Positions 1-7,936 are shown, counted from the first letter of the stretch. The stretch: DNA of 24,766 nt from CAVVEC01 sp963770485 (GCA_963770485.1 CAVYPX010000008.1:1-24766); one strand, 5' to 3'. Notes: a model not told the origin generated them from the sequence alone. Made by a program: numbers and translations.

Positions 1-209
1 TACAGCCACAAGCTGATTAACAGCTGCGGATCGGTGTGTTCCGTCCAGCGCTGCCTTCCACCGCCGCGATCTGGGCGTGACAAGCGCAAATCCAGCCGCC
101 CCACCAGTTCCCAAATCGAACGAACGCAGTGATCGTCCTCCACCAACCTTTCTACATCCACGGTGCGCAGCAACAGTTGCCGCCGATCAATCGCTACCAA
201 TCGAGGCAC
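1..209 (-). CDS. Transposase N-terminus, IS1182/DUF772 type (partial, runs off left edge)
   Basis: On the minus strand an open frame starts at a GTG (209) and continues past base 1, so only about 69 residues are seen. The translation begins MPRLVAIDRRQLLLRTVDVE and continues with DDHCVRSIWELVGRLDL, then an Arg/Gly-rich segment and DPQLLISLWL. This arrangement (D-R-Q-LLLR, D-V-E-R-L, then D-H-x-V-R-x-IWEL, then P-x-LLISLW) is the usual N-terminal DUF772 domain of IS1182-type DDE transposases. The catalytic DDE part lies outside the window. An in-frame stop sits a short distance upstream of the GTG. The right-hand end of the element should lie between about 210 and 400, but I could not identify a terminal inverted repeat without the other end. 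Family call is from motif recall; no search was run. Confidence 0.75.
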   Translation of the reverse strand, partial: MPRLVAIDRRQLLLRTVDVERLVEDDHCVRSIWELVGRLDLRLSRPDRGGGRQRWTEHTDPQLLISLWL

Positions 210-425
210 TGCGGTCTCTTGGCTAATGATCCTCGCCGTTTACACACTTCAATCCGCCCACTCTCGACAATTTCTTCACACGTTCCGTCCCCCGTTTCCC
301 GATTTCCCCCGAAATAAAATCACGTATTTGCCAACTCTGCCGGGCAGGGGTGCCTTGCGCGGCACTTAATTGTGATATAGCCTCGGCCCCGGATTCGGCG
401 CACGCAAACCGGAGGAGCCAAGGCC

Positions 426-779
426 ATGAAAGCTGCCCTTGTTTGCTTTTCGCTTCTAGTGTTTCAGAGCGGTTGTCCTAGTGACCAGAACACACCCGCG
501 CCTAAGCCCAAAGTCGCCCTAGCTCAGTCAACGCCCACGCATCGCTTCGTCGTGACTCACGATTCGGACCTAGCATTTGACACTCAGACAGGTCAATTAT
601 GTCGCACTTGGGATTGGAAACCGCTCTCGCCGCAGGCCGCTCCGAACTCACAGGGGAATCTCCCGCAACGCTTGGAGGGTGAATTTACCCCAACCTGTCT
701 GAGTCTCTACACACAGTATCCAACAGGGCCAAGTGCTGAAAGTCCGGGCGAGGAGAATCCAAGCCCACCGTCGCAGTGA
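426..779 (+). CDS. Small exported hypothetical protein, possible lipoprotein
   Basis: A 117-residue protein preceded by a strong GGAGGAG ribosome-binding site about 10 bases before the ATG. Residues 1-16 form a short hydrophobic export signal ending in QSGC; Cys17 could be lipidated, but the -3 residue is Gln rather than Leu, so the lipobox is degenerate. The middle (about residues 40-64) carries HRFVVTHDSDLAFDTQTGQL followed by CRTWDW, a motif I recognise from many small Acidobacteria proteins of unknown function, and the C-terminus is Pro/Ser/Glu-rich and probably disordered. No enzymatic motif is visible. It stands alone between the IS fragment and the Smr gene, which points the other way. 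Confidence 0.65.
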   Translation: MKAALVCFSLLVFQSGCPSDQNTPAPKPKVALAQSTPTHRFVVTHDSDLAFDTQTGQLCRTWDWKPLSPQAAPNSQGNLPQRLEGEFTPTCLSLYTQYPTGPSAESPGEENPSPPSQ

Positions 780-951
780 ACGAACCCGCCTGTCACGCCC
801 TTCGCCTTAGAATTCGGGCCTCACTCTGTCACATCCATATTCCCTCTTGGGGAAACTCGCGGGGAAACTCAAGGGCAGACGGGATGTTTTCTTTATTTCT
901 TGACGAGTTGTCGGAAACCTTCAGTTTGTCAGCGTTTTTTCACGCTCATGG

Positions 952-980
952 AAAAAAGCAAGGCGGCGTCTAGCCGCCGC
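952..980 (-). terminator. Intrinsic terminator of the smr gene
   Basis: The inverted repeat GGCGGC (962-967) and GCCGCC (973-978) is separated by a 5-base loop. On the minus strand it is followed by TTGCTTTTTT (run of six T complementary to 952-957). It begins 6 bases after the Smr-domain stop codon at 986, exactly where a Rho-independent terminator is expected. Confidence 0.8.
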
Positions 981-985
981 ACCCC

Positions 986-1378
986 TCATAAGGGCGGAGA
1001 ACCCACACGTAAATTCGACGTGTGGGGCGCCCACTTCAGATTCCGTATCGAGGCGCCCGATTTTTGCAAAGGCGAAGGGTTCGACTTCAGCCGTACCGTG
1101 GTGCAACCCATATCGGAGCAATCTAGCGTTGTGTGATAGATCCATTGGCGCAGGGATTTGTCCTGCCGCAAGGCTTTTCGCACGCACAAACCGAAGTAGC
1201 CGGTATTTGTGTTCACGAAGCCGGGGGTGATTCCTCGGTTGCGACCGTGGCCGTGAATAAAGGTGATACTGCGCTCGCCTGATTCCCAGGCTTCTCGTAT
1301 GAGGTCTGCGAGCTTTCCCGCATTTCCGAAGCGACATCCGAGGTCAGCGGGGTGGAGTCCGTGCAGGTCAAATTGCAT
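986..1378 (-). CDS. Standalone Smr-domain protein
   Basis: A 130-residue protein. It opens with FDLHGLHPAD (residues 3-12), matching the LDLHG start of Smr domains, and has FIHGHGRNRG at about residues 40-49, matching the HGxGxG loop. The end of the domain is probably GCTTVRLKSNP near residue 100. Smr domains bind or nick nucleic acid and occur alone or fused to MutS2; here the Asp of the first motif is present. The start ATG (1378) has GAGAGG 8 bases upstream. The ATG lies within a few bases of the stop of a possible small upstream ORF (1368-1601), so translational coupling is possible. The terminator at 952-980 ends the unit. Substrate and cellular role are unknown. Confidence 0.8.
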   Translation of the reverse strand: MQFDLHGLHPADLGCRFGNAGKLADLIREAWESGERSITFIHGHGRNRGITPGFVNTNTGYFGLCVRKALRQDKSLRQWIYHTTLDCSDMGCTTVRLKSNPSPLQKSGASIRNLKWAPHTSNLRVGSPPL

Positions 1379-1601
1379 TGTTGCGGCCTCTCAGTTGGTG
1401 AGCAGGTGCATGGTCGTTAGCATGGGCACCCCATCTTCCCGCCGGGACATACCGCTTCACGGCGATTTCTCTGGAATGCTGCCGCGTTTGCGCCACGTCG
1501 TAGGCGAGTTGCATGCGCAGGAGATGGTCCATGTCCGGGCCGAACGCCACGACACACAGAAGTTTGATGAGCCCGTGGGGCGCCGGGCCGGAGACCTTCA
1601 T
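1368..1601 (-). CDS. Possible small ORF overlapping the smr start
   Basis: A 77-codon frame that ends in TGA at 1368-1370, overlapping the Smr ATG in another frame. The first 50 codons have GC-rich third positions as in real local genes; the last 20 do not. There is no recognisable domain, and the frame stays open further upstream with a hydrophobic stretch, so the true start is uncertain. It is the only candidate for the 300-base gap between smr and the ORF at 1683, and it may be a decayed fragment. Confidence 0.27.
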   Translation of the reverse strand: MKVSGPAPHGLIKLLCVVAFGPDMDHLLRMQLAYDVAQTRQHSREIAVKRYVPAGRWGAHANDHAPAHQLRGRNNAI

Positions 1602-1682
1602 GCTTCGCCCCGAAATAACAAAAGCCGCGAGACTGAGAATCCCGCCGCCTGAACATCGCTTTGGAACGCACTCGATCTGGAA

Positions 1683-1997
1683 TTATTGAAGCGCCGCGTC
1701 GCATTCGCTCTTTTCAGGCGCGACTCCCGTCTGCAGGGTCTTTTCGAGTTCTCCGCTGCACACATCTTCGATGTATTTCACTTTACTACGAAATTTTGCC
1801 CGCTCTTCCGGCTCGTCGTCTGGATGGAAAGCAACCCAAAGCCTGTACGCCGCGAGATACGCGTCCCAATGGGTCAACGAAGTAAGCACCGCCTTATCCC
1901 CTGGCGAGCTCGCGGCACTCTTAGCCCTAGTGTCCACATCACCTTCGTCGCACGTGGCGTTATCATCCTTCAGTGCACGGCTCGCGGGCGGCGGCAA
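1683..1997 (-). pseudogene. Unknown ORF fragment joined to the end of hemB
   Basis: Up to 104 codons beginning with a TTG inside the last codons of hemB, in a different frame. From about residue 41 the translation (THWDAYLAAYRLWVAFHPDD, then EEPEER-like acidic and KVKYIEDVCSGELEKTLQTG segments) has the look of a genuine soluble helical protein, with sensible codon use. It has no convincing start: an in-frame TGA lies directly before the TTG and no good ribosome-binding site is visible. I do not recognise a family. The likeliest reading is the C-terminal remnant of a different gene brought up against hemB by a rearrangement near 1965-1995; a small real gene starting at an internal GTG (1937) is possible. 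Confidence 0.4.
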
Positions 1998-2823
1998 TCA
2001 CATCGAGATAGGGCATGGCCGGTTTAACCATGATCATGTCCGCGCCTTCTTCGATGTCCAGCTCGATTTCCCGCATGGCCTCGCGCAAGTTGGCTCCATC
2101 CATCTGGTAAGAGCGGCGATCGCCGAACTGAGGCGCTGAGTCGGCAGCTTCGCGGAAAGGTCCGTAGAACCCGGAGGCAAATTTCGCGGCATAAGAAAGG
2201 ATGGGCGTGTTGGTGAGGTCCGCCTGATCGAGCGCCCTGCGGATCGCGGCCACGCGGCCATCCATCATGTCGGAAGGCGCGATGATGTCCACGCCGGCGC
2301 GGGCGAGTGAGACGGAGGTTCGAGCCAGGAGTTCGAGCGTGGCGTCGTTCACAATCTCATACTCGGTCGCCGCAGCGGGCGGTGCTGCGACCGCAGCTCC
2401 GAGTGACTGCGGATGGGCCGCGCGCACGATGCCGCAGTGGCCATGCGACATGTACTCGCACAGACAGACGTCGCCCATAATTATCAGGTTGGGGACTTCT
2501 CGCTTGATGGCGCGAGCCGCCTGCTGCACGATCCCGTCCTCCGCCCAAGCACCGGTGGCCACTTCGTCTTTCTTTTCTGGCAGACCAAAGAGGATGATCG
2601 ACGGCACTCCCAGAGAATGCGTCTCGCGGGCTTCTTTCACAGCCTCGTCCACTGAGAGGTTGAAGACCCCCGGCATGGAGCGCACTTCTTTGCGCACACC
2701 TTCTCCCGGGCAAACAAACATCGGATAAACAAACGAAGTTGGAGAAAGCCGGGTCTCGCGCACCATGGAGCGCAGTTGCTCGGTCTGGCGAAGACGGCGC
2801 AGGCGTGTGATCGGGAAAGCCAT
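1963..2823 (-). CDS. hemB: Porphobilinogen synthase (delta-aminolevulinate dehydratase), C-terminally truncated
   Basis: HemB condenses two 5-aminolevulinate molecules to porphobilinogen in tetrapyrrole synthesis. Visible family hallmarks are the N-terminal RLRR...MVRETRLSPTSFVYPMFV arm, the zinc-type cluster GDVCLCEYMSHGHCG, the first Schiff-base lysine in SYAAKFASGFYGPFR (Lys214) and the second in MIMVKPAMPYLDVI (Lys267), 53 residues apart as in the family. The protein then ends after AAARE with PCTEG and a stop, 286 residues in total. Family members run to about 320-340 residues and continue with the conserved 'xSGEYAM' segment and a final strand and helix ('SIKRAGAD'), both of which contribute to the active site. 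None of this is found in any downstream frame. The copy is therefore probably inactive unless the junction is an assembly error. It is divergent from mutS2. Confidence 0.88.
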   Translation of the reverse strand: MAFPITRLRRLRQTEQLRSMVRETRLSPTSFVYPMFVCPGEGVRKEVRSMPGVFNLSVDEAVKEARETHSLGVPSIILFGLPEKKDEVATGAWAEDGIVQQAARAIKREVPNLIIMGDVCLCEYMSHGHCGIVRAAHPQSLGAAVAAPPAAATEYEIVNDATLELLARTSVSLARAGVDIIAPSDMMDGRVAAIRRALDQADLTNTPILSYAAKFASGFYGPFREAADSAPQFGDRRSYQMDGANLREAMREIELDIEEGADMIMVKPAMPYLDVIAAAREPCTEG

Positions 2824-3036
2824 ATCGACTCGTTCAAATGGGCGAAATACCCGCCCACAATACGCTGATTCTAGCAGAGCGCGACCGAGTGTTTTTGCCT
2901 GAAATTGCGGAAGGACGCGATTTTAAGGAACCATTCAGCGTGACGCCCGTCACAGACGACGTTTTCGGACGGGTAGCTTTCGTCCGCTGTCACCGTTTCT
3001 GCGGCGGGTCCTCCGCTTCCTGTAACATGATTTTCG

Positions 3037-5514
3037 ATGTTGCCGCAACCGCTCTCCCATACCAGCGCGCCAGTGCTGGAATTCGACTCTCTTCGCGAGT
3101 TATTGCGCGGGTATGCCTCCTCGCCTCTTGGGCACGGGCGGGTTGCGACTCTCGCGCCTTCGACCGACCGCGACTGGATTGAAAATCAGCAAAAACTCAC
3201 CAGCGAAATCCGCGAATTCCGCCGCGTGGGCGCACGCTTCGACTTCTCAGGCCTGCTCGATATCACGAAGGAGGTAGAGAAGTCGCGGATTGCGGGCGCC
3301 GCGCTGGAGACCGTGGAAATCCGGGACGTGGTGCTAGTGGTAGATCGTGCCGCCGAGTGGCGGGAAATTGCCGTAAGCCCTCCGGCGGCGATGCGAGTGG
3401 AGTGGAAGGCGGTGGCGGAGCTTTCGTCGCGGATCGATGATTTCACGGAATTCCTGCGAGCTTTTCGCAACAAGATCCTGCCTGACGGAACGCTGGACGA
3501 CAAAGCATCGCCTGAACTGGCGCGCATTCGCCGCGATATCGAAAAACAGCGGCGGCTGATTCAGGAATCCCTGCGCGGCTATCTGCGCCGGTTGGCCGAG
3601 GGTGGAACGGTGCAGGACGAAGTGGTCACCATTCGAGGCGAGCGCTTTGTGATTCCGATAAAGGTCGAGCAGAAACGGCGGGTGCAGGGCGTGGTGCATG
3701 GCGCCAGTTCCAGCGGGCAAACTGTGTTTGTGGAGCCGCTGGAAACGATTGAGCAGAACAACGAACTGGTGCGATTGCTGGACGAGGAACAAGCGGAGAT
3801 TCACCGCATCCTGCTGGGGATGACGCGGCGAATCGGAGAGCAGGCTGACGCGATCCTGGCCGCGGTCGAAGTGTTGAGTGAGTTGGAACTGCAGTTTGCC
3901 AAGGCCAGGTTTGCGGAGGACTACAACTGCGTTGAGGTAGTTTTGTCCGCGCCCGACTCGCGTGGGGACGGCCGCCCCCGGCCGCCCATGCCGAGCGAAG
4001 CCCGACTCATCCTGATCCAAGCCCGCCATCCACTGTTGGAGCGCAATCTGAAAGCGAAGGGTGGCCGGGTCGTTCCTACCAGCATTGAGCTTGAAGAGCC
4101 AGGACGAGAACTCGTCATCACTGGCCCGAATACTGGCGGCAAAACGGTCGCGCTGAAAACCGTCGGTTTGCTCGCGTTGATGGCTCAGTCCGGGATTCCG
4201 GTTCCCGCCGATCGGGCGGAACTGCCGGTGTTTGACGCTGTTCTCGCCGACATCGGCGACTACCAGTCGATCGAGCAGAATCTCTCGACGTTCTCCGCGC
4301 ATGTCACCAACATTGATTTCATTTCACGCACGGCAACACCGCAGTCGCTGGTGCTGCTGGATGAACTGGGCTCAGCCACCGATCCGGAAGAAGGCGCGGC
4401 CCTGGCGGTGGCGATCGCCGAACATTTTCGCCGGATCGGATGCATCACGATTATTTCTACGCATCACACATCCCTCAAAGTTTTCGGCGCGAATACGGCT
4501 GGAGTGGTGAACGCCTCGGTCGGATTTGACGAAGCCACGCTGCAGCCAACTTACGAGTTGAAGATTGGCGTGCCCGGCGCGTCGGCTGGAATCAACATTG
4601 CCCAGCGGCTCGGATTGAACACGTCGATCATTGACGCCGCCAGAGCACGATTAGGTTCGCAGGCACGTGATGTCGGTCAATTCCTGGACCGTCTGCATGC
4701 GGAACTCCGCGATGCCGAGGCCGAACGTTTGCGTTTACGGATTCGCGAGGAGGAGGTTCAGCGAGAGCAAGCCCGACTTGCCACCGAAGGCAAGAAAGAA
4801 CAGCAAGCCAAAGTAAGAGAGATGGAAAAGAAGTTGGACAGCCTGCTGCACGATTTTGAATATCAGGCGCGGGAGATGGTCGCTGCGATTCAGGATCGCA
4901 TGGCGGCACAAAAGCTCTCCAAGGATGCGGAAAGGCGCATTTCCAAGCTGCGCCGGGAGTTTCGCGAGCAGTTTGATTCGGCGGTAGTGGCCCACACCAC
5001 GGGCGCGGACCAAGGCGATCCACACGCCCAGCCTCAGCTGGTCAAGCATGTTTCCGAGGGGGATACGGTGAAACTCAAGTCTGTTGGCCGGCCGGCGCTG
5101 GTGACACGGCGAGTCGATGACAACCACTTCGAAGTGGAAATTGGCACGATGAAGATGAGGATTGCGCGCAACGACATCGCAGAAGTTCTGGCGCGGGCCT
5201 CGGACTCCCCGGTGAAGGCTGCGCGGGCGCGTGGAATTTCAGTTTCTCTCGAGAGCGAGAGTCGCAATGTTCCCTCTGAGATCAACGTTATCGGCCGCAC
5301 GGTCGATGATGCCACGCGAGAGGTTGAAAAATTCGTGGACCGGGCCTTTCTGGCGGGCTTGCCACGAGTGCGCGTGGTGCACGGCAGTGGCATGGGCATT
5401 CTTCGCAAGGCGCTGCGACAGTACTTGCGGACCCATCCCCATGTTGAGTCGATTGCAGAGCCACCGCAGAACGAGGGTGGAGGAGGGGCCACGTTGGTGG
5501 AGTTGAGGATCTGA
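3037..5514 (+). CDS. mutS2: MutS2 family ATPase with C-terminal Smr domain
   Basis: An 825-residue cytosolic protein, close to the usual 770-800 of MutS2. MutS2 acts on branched DNA (anti-recombination) or on stalled, collided ribosomes. Visible in order: N-terminal clamp/lever region (1-340); ATPase with Walker A GPNTGGKT (363-370), Walker B LVLLDELGSATDP (438-450) and the STHH switch (474-477); a charged coiled coil (about 560-655); a KOW-like strand-rich segment (670-710); and a C-terminal Smr domain (about 745-825) with VVHGSGMG (780-787). The Smr entry motif, normally LDLRG or LDLKG, reads INVIGR (749-754), so the Asp linked to nuclease activity is Asn. The ATG at 3037 has no strong ribosome-binding site; the preceding 213 bases separate it from divergent hemB. 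Confidence 0.95.
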   Translation: MLPQPLSHTSAPVLEFDSLRELLRGYASSPLGHGRVATLAPSTDRDWIENQQKLTSEIREFRRVGARFDFSGLLDITKEVEKSRIAGAALETVEIRDVVLVVDRAAEWREIAVSPPAAMRVEWKAVAELSSRIDDFTEFLRAFRNKILPDGTLDDKASPELARIRRDIEKQRRLIQESLRGYLRRLAEGGTVQDEVVTIRGERFVIPIKVEQKRRVQGVVHGASSSGQTVFVEPLETIEQNNELVRLLDEEQAEIHRILLGMTRRIGEQADAILAAVEVLSELELQFAKARFAEDYNCVEVVLSAPDSRGDGRPRPPMPSEARLILIQARHPLLERNLKAKGGRVVPTSIELEEPGRELVITGPNTGGKTVALKTVGLLALMAQSGIPVPADRAELPVFDAVLADIGDYQSIEQNLSTFSAHVTNIDFISRTATPQSLVLLDELGSATDPEEGAALAVAIAEHFRRIGCITIISTHHTSLKVFGANTAGVVNASVGFDEATLQPTYELKIGVPGASAGINIAQRLGLNTSIIDAARARLGSQARDVGQFLDRLHAELRDAEAERLRLRIREEEVQREQARLATEGKKEQQAKVREMEKKLDSLLHDFEYQAREMVAAIQDRMAAQKLSKDAERRISKLRREFREQFDSAVVAHTTGADQGDPHAQPQLVKHVSEGDTVKLKSVGRPALVTRRVDDNHFEVEIGTMKMRIARNDIAEVLARASDSPVKAARARGISVSLESESRNVPSEINVIGRTVDDATREVEKFVDRAFLAGLPRVRVVHGSGMGILRKALRQYLRTHPHVESIAEPPQNEGGGGATLVELRI

Positions 5515-5553
5515 TCGCCACACGGGCGGGATGACCGCAACGACATCGATTTC

Positions 5554-5583
5554 TTGTAATGGAGCTTAGATACGCGTTACACT
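5554..5583 (+). promoter_or_regulatory. Candidate promoter for the M24 peptidase
   Basis: TTGTAA (5554-5559) and TACACT (5578-5583) are separated by 18 bases and lie 25 bases before the ATG of the aminopeptidase, in the short gap after mutS2. Each hexamer matches 4 of 6 sigma-70 consensus positions, so this is a weak candidate only. Confidence 0.25.
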
Positions 5584-5608
5584 CGCGAGTCTTCCCCGGG
5601 GGGACTTT

Positions 5609-6973
5609 ATGGACGCTTTTGCTACAAGACCACTGCGCCTTGTTATGTATTTACTGGCCTTGTTGGTGGCTCTGCCGGCAGCAGCGCAGTACACCGATTT
5701 CGTTTACATCAACGATCTTGGCGGTCCACAGGAGTTCGCGCGCCGTCGTCAGGAACTTGCCAGGCAGCTCAAGACGGGTTACCTGATCCTGTTTGCCCGC
5801 GTCGTGCTTCCGGAGGCAAATCATTATCGCGAGGACAACGACTTCTTTTACTACACCGGCTTGTCCGATCCGGGCGCGGTCATGGTCATGGACGTGGGCA
5901 GCGGAAAAACCGTAATCTTCGAGCCGGCGCAGAACGCGCGGGTCAAGCAGGTTTATGGTGCGAATCTGCTTTCGATGAGCGCGGAGCAGCAGGGGAGGCT
6001 CGGGTACACTGACGTTCTGCCGGTCAGCAGTCTCGACGACATTCTTGCGTTTAGGCTCGGGAAAGAAACCGACCTGTGGCTACGTTTGAGCTATCCGGAC
6101 AAGGCGGATGGTGCGCGTTTCGAGACTGGACGCGATTATGCCGCGGAGTATACAGATCCCTATGGAGATCCCACGCCTGGCGACCGCGCCGCGCTGAAAA
6201 AGCTCGCAGAACGATATCCGGCTGCACGCCAGCGCGACGCCACGGCGTTCATCGATGAGATGCGGAATATCAAGACGCCACAAGAAATCGCCGTGTTGCG
6301 GCGCAACGGGAGCCTCAGTGCTGAGGGACTCCGGCAAGCGATTGCCCACGCGCGTCCACCGATGTACGAGTACCAGATCGAGGCGCAGGCGGACTACGTT
6401 TTCCGCAACGGTGGGGCGCAGGGTTGGGCTTATCCGGCGATTGTTAGTTCCGGCGAAAACATCAACACCTGGCACTATTTCAGCGACCGGCGCCAGATTC
6501 AGCCGAACGAGCTGGTGGTGTTCGATTTCGCCGCCGACCTCGACCACATGACCATGGACATTACGCGCACGTTCAAGATCAGCGGAAAGTTTACGCCGGA
6601 GCAGGCAAAGTGGTACGCGGTGGATCTAGAGGCGCAAAAAGCTGTCATTGCCATGCTTAGACCTGGCAACACTTACGAGCAAGCCGTCGACGCCGGGAAG
6701 GCTATTTTCGAAAAGAATGGCGTCGGCAAACAATGGACGAACTACCCGGGACATTTTGTCGGGCTGGCGACGCATGACGTTTTAATGCCGAAGGGCCCCA
6801 TCAAGGCAGGCCAAGTTGTCACTGTGGAACCGATTGTGGAATTTCCTGAACAACGGATGCATTTTCGCGTGGAAGATACAGTGCTCGTCACCGACAGCGG
6901 GCCGGAGATCCTCTCCTCAGGTGTGCCCAAGGAAATGACCGACGTGGAGAAGCTCGTTGGCAGCGCCAAGTAG
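5609..6973 (+). CDS. Secreted Xaa-Pro aminopeptidase (peptidase M24B)
   Basis: A 454-residue protein with an N-terminal export signal (RLVMYLLALLVALPAAAQ, about residues 10-27, with AAA-Q as likely cleavage site). Residues about 30-170 are the aminopeptidase P N-terminal domain (FARVVLPEANHYREDNDFFYYTG). The pita-bread catalytic domain follows, with all five dinuclear metal ligands: Asp306 and Asp317 (FDFAADLDHMTMDITRT), His382 (PGHFVGLATHD, with His389 also conserved), Glu407 (VTVEPIVEF) and Glu422 (FRVEDTVLVT). It should remove N-terminal residues preceding proline, in the periplasm or outside the cell. GGGGGGA precedes the ATG by 3-4 bases. It follows mutS2 by 94 bases. Prolidase activity cannot be excluded. 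Confidence 0.92.
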   Translation: MDAFATRPLRLVMYLLALLVALPAAAQYTDFVYINDLGGPQEFARRRQELARQLKTGYLILFARVVLPEANHYREDNDFFYYTGLSDPGAVMVMDVGSGKTVIFEPAQNARVKQVYGANLLSMSAEQQGRLGYTDVLPVSSLDDILAFRLGKETDLWLRLSYPDKADGARFETGRDYAAEYTDPYGDPTPGDRAALKKLAERYPAARQRDATAFIDEMRNIKTPQEIAVLRRNGSLSAEGLRQAIAHARPPMYEYQIEAQADYVFRNGGAQGWAYPAIVSSGENINTWHYFSDRRQIQPNELVVFDFAADLDHMTMDITRTFKISGKFTPEQAKWYAVDLEAQKAVIAMLRPGNTYEQAVDAGKAIFEKNGVGKQWTNYPGHFVGLATHDVLMPKGPIKAGQVVTVEPIVEFPEQRMHFRVEDTVLVTDSGPEILSSGVPKEMTDVEKLVGSAK

Positions 6974-6975
6974 GG

Positions 6976-7175
6976 TAGTGTCTCAGCTTGCTCCCTCCGC
7001 GCACTCGGCGGCTATTCTTCGCGACCTGCGCGATTTAAGACTTTGGGTTTCCTAGGTTTCATCAGAACCTTAAAACGCGGAGACTGCCGAGCACAGCCGC
7101 GAGGTCGCGGAGATCGCCAATCGCTCCTCGGCAGGGTCTACCGAGGCATGGCGCGGCAGGGCCGAGGAATCGCTA
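6976..7175. repeat. Intergenic stretch rich in imperfect inverted repeats
   Basis: The 270-base gap before vapB contains several complementary GC-rich words: CTCCGCG (6995-7001) with CGCGGAG (7076-7082 and 7106-7112), GCGACCT (7021-7027) with AGGTCGC (7102-7108), and TCCTCGGC (7125-7132) with GCCGAGGA (7161-7168). The last hairpin is bounded by a direct repeat AATCGCT (7119-7125 and 7168-7174). No reading frame of note is seen. It may be a dispersed palindromic (REP-like) unit or a structured RNA end. Only base pairing by eye supports it. Confidence 0.35.
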
Positions 7176-7213
7176 TCTTCACTGATGAACATAAAGGTAG
7201 GAAGTGTGTACAT

Positions 7214-7227
7214 CTATGATATTATAG
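7214..7227. promoter_or_regulatory. Near-palindrome upstream of vapB, candidate operator/-10 region
   Basis: CTATGATATTATAG is a palindrome at 12 of 14 positions, ends 16 bases before the vapB ATG, and contains -10-like TATGAT and TATTAT hexamers. Ribbon-helix-helix antitoxins usually repress their own operon from such sites. No good -35 element is visible. Confidence 0.35.
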
Positions 7228-7243
7228 CCGACGGGGGAATTTC

Positions 7244-7468
7244 ATGGCGGTTGCGAAAAATCGCTCGCACAAACACTTTCAGTTAGACGCGATGAAAATC
7301 AAGCGTGCGCAAAGGGCTTTGCGGACCAAGACTGAGACAGAAACCATCGAGCGGGCATTAGAGCTTGCAATCGCCGAACACCGAAAGAATCGAATGGTAC
7401 TTCAGGCCACCGAGCGCTTCGTAAATAGTGGCATTGCGATCAAGGACCCCTACGAGACAACGCGGTAA
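7244..7468 (+). CDS. VapB-like antitoxin
   Basis: A 74-residue basic protein directly before a PIN-domain gene. The N-terminal part (KHFQLDAMKIKRAQRAL followed by RTKTETETIERALELAIAEH) fits a ribbon-helix-helix DNA-binding fold: a short strand, then two helices carrying the typical T-E-T-E-x-I-x-x-A-L signature. The C-terminal tail (about residues 50-74) would be the toxin-binding arm. Its stop codon (TAA, 7466-7468) is 4 bases before the likely GTG of the toxin, giving a tight two-gene operon in the usual antitoxin-toxin order. It should neutralise the toxin and repress the operon, probably through the palindrome at 7214-7227. Confidence 0.78.
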   Translation: MAVAKNRSHKHFQLDAMKIKRAQRALRTKTETETIERALELAIAEHRKNRMVLQATERFVNSGIAIKDPYETTR

Positions 7469-7472
7469 TCCG

Positions 7473-7901
7473 GTGCAGCCCGTCCTGTTCGACACTTCCA
7501 TATACATTGCCGCTTTGCGTCGGGGAAACGATGCCAGCCTTGCTCTCAAACAATTAGTCGCCGGTGCACCAATCTGGCTCAGCGCAGTGGTGCTCGAAGA
7601 ACTCTATGCCGGCGCACGCGATCGTGATTGCCACGTTATCGAGCGCTTACAGCGTGATTTTGAACGGGCGCAGCGGATGGTGGTGCCAGGCCTTAGGGAT
7701 TGGGCAGAAGCGGGCAGAGTCCTCGCTCGGCTGGCTGCCCGCTATGATTATGAGCAGATCGGGCGAGGGCGGCTAACCAATGACGCGTTAATCGCGATGA
7801 GCGCAGGCCGCCTTGGCATACGAGTGCTGACGGCGAACGAGCAAGACTTCCGCAGGCTCGCTGAATTTTGCGGGTTCCAGTGGCAGTTGGCCACCGTTTA
7901 G
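7473..7901 (+). CDS. VapC-like PIN-domain ribonuclease toxin
   Basis: PIN-domain toxins cleave tRNA or rRNA with a Mg/Mn site built from four acidic residues. From the GTG at 7473 (142 residues) these are visible: Asp7 in VLFDTSIYI, Glu42 in VVLEELYAGA, Asp105 in RLTNDALIAMSA and Asp126 in LTANEQDFRRL. I chose the GTG at 7473 because it places the first beta strand at the N-terminus and follows the antitoxin stop by 4 bases; the frame is open to another GTG at 7428, which would overlap vapB by 41 bases. It converges on the kinase gene, whose stop is 35 bases away. All catalytic residues are present, so the toxin looks intact. Confidence 0.85.
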   Translation: MQPVLFDTSIYIAALRRGNDASLALKQLVAGAPIWLSAVVLEELYAGARDRDCHVIERLQRDFERAQRMVVPGLRDWAEAGRVLARLAARYDYEQIGRGRLTNDALIAMSAGRLGIRVLTANEQDFRRLAEFCGFQWQLATV

Positions 7902-7936
7902 CGTGCCTCGGCAGTCGTCTCTGCTTCCAGCCTGGT

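Noticed and set aside
350..365. GTGCC/GGCAC short hairpin near the presumed IS end.
   Set aside because: Only 5 bp, without a matching copy; it cannot be assigned as a terminal repeat or terminator.
1263..1652. A 129-codon plus-strand frame opposite the smr gene start.
   Set aside because: Half of it is antisense to the Smr gene and no motif is present.
3334..4302. A 322-codon open frame antisense to mutS2.
   Set aside because: It lies wholly opposite a clear conserved gene, has no recognisable domain, and is explained by the codon bias of mutS2.
6976..7175. CRISPR-like array considered for the repeat-rich gap before vapB.
   Set aside because: The repeats are inverted and irregular, with no regular spacing and no cas genes anywhere in the window.
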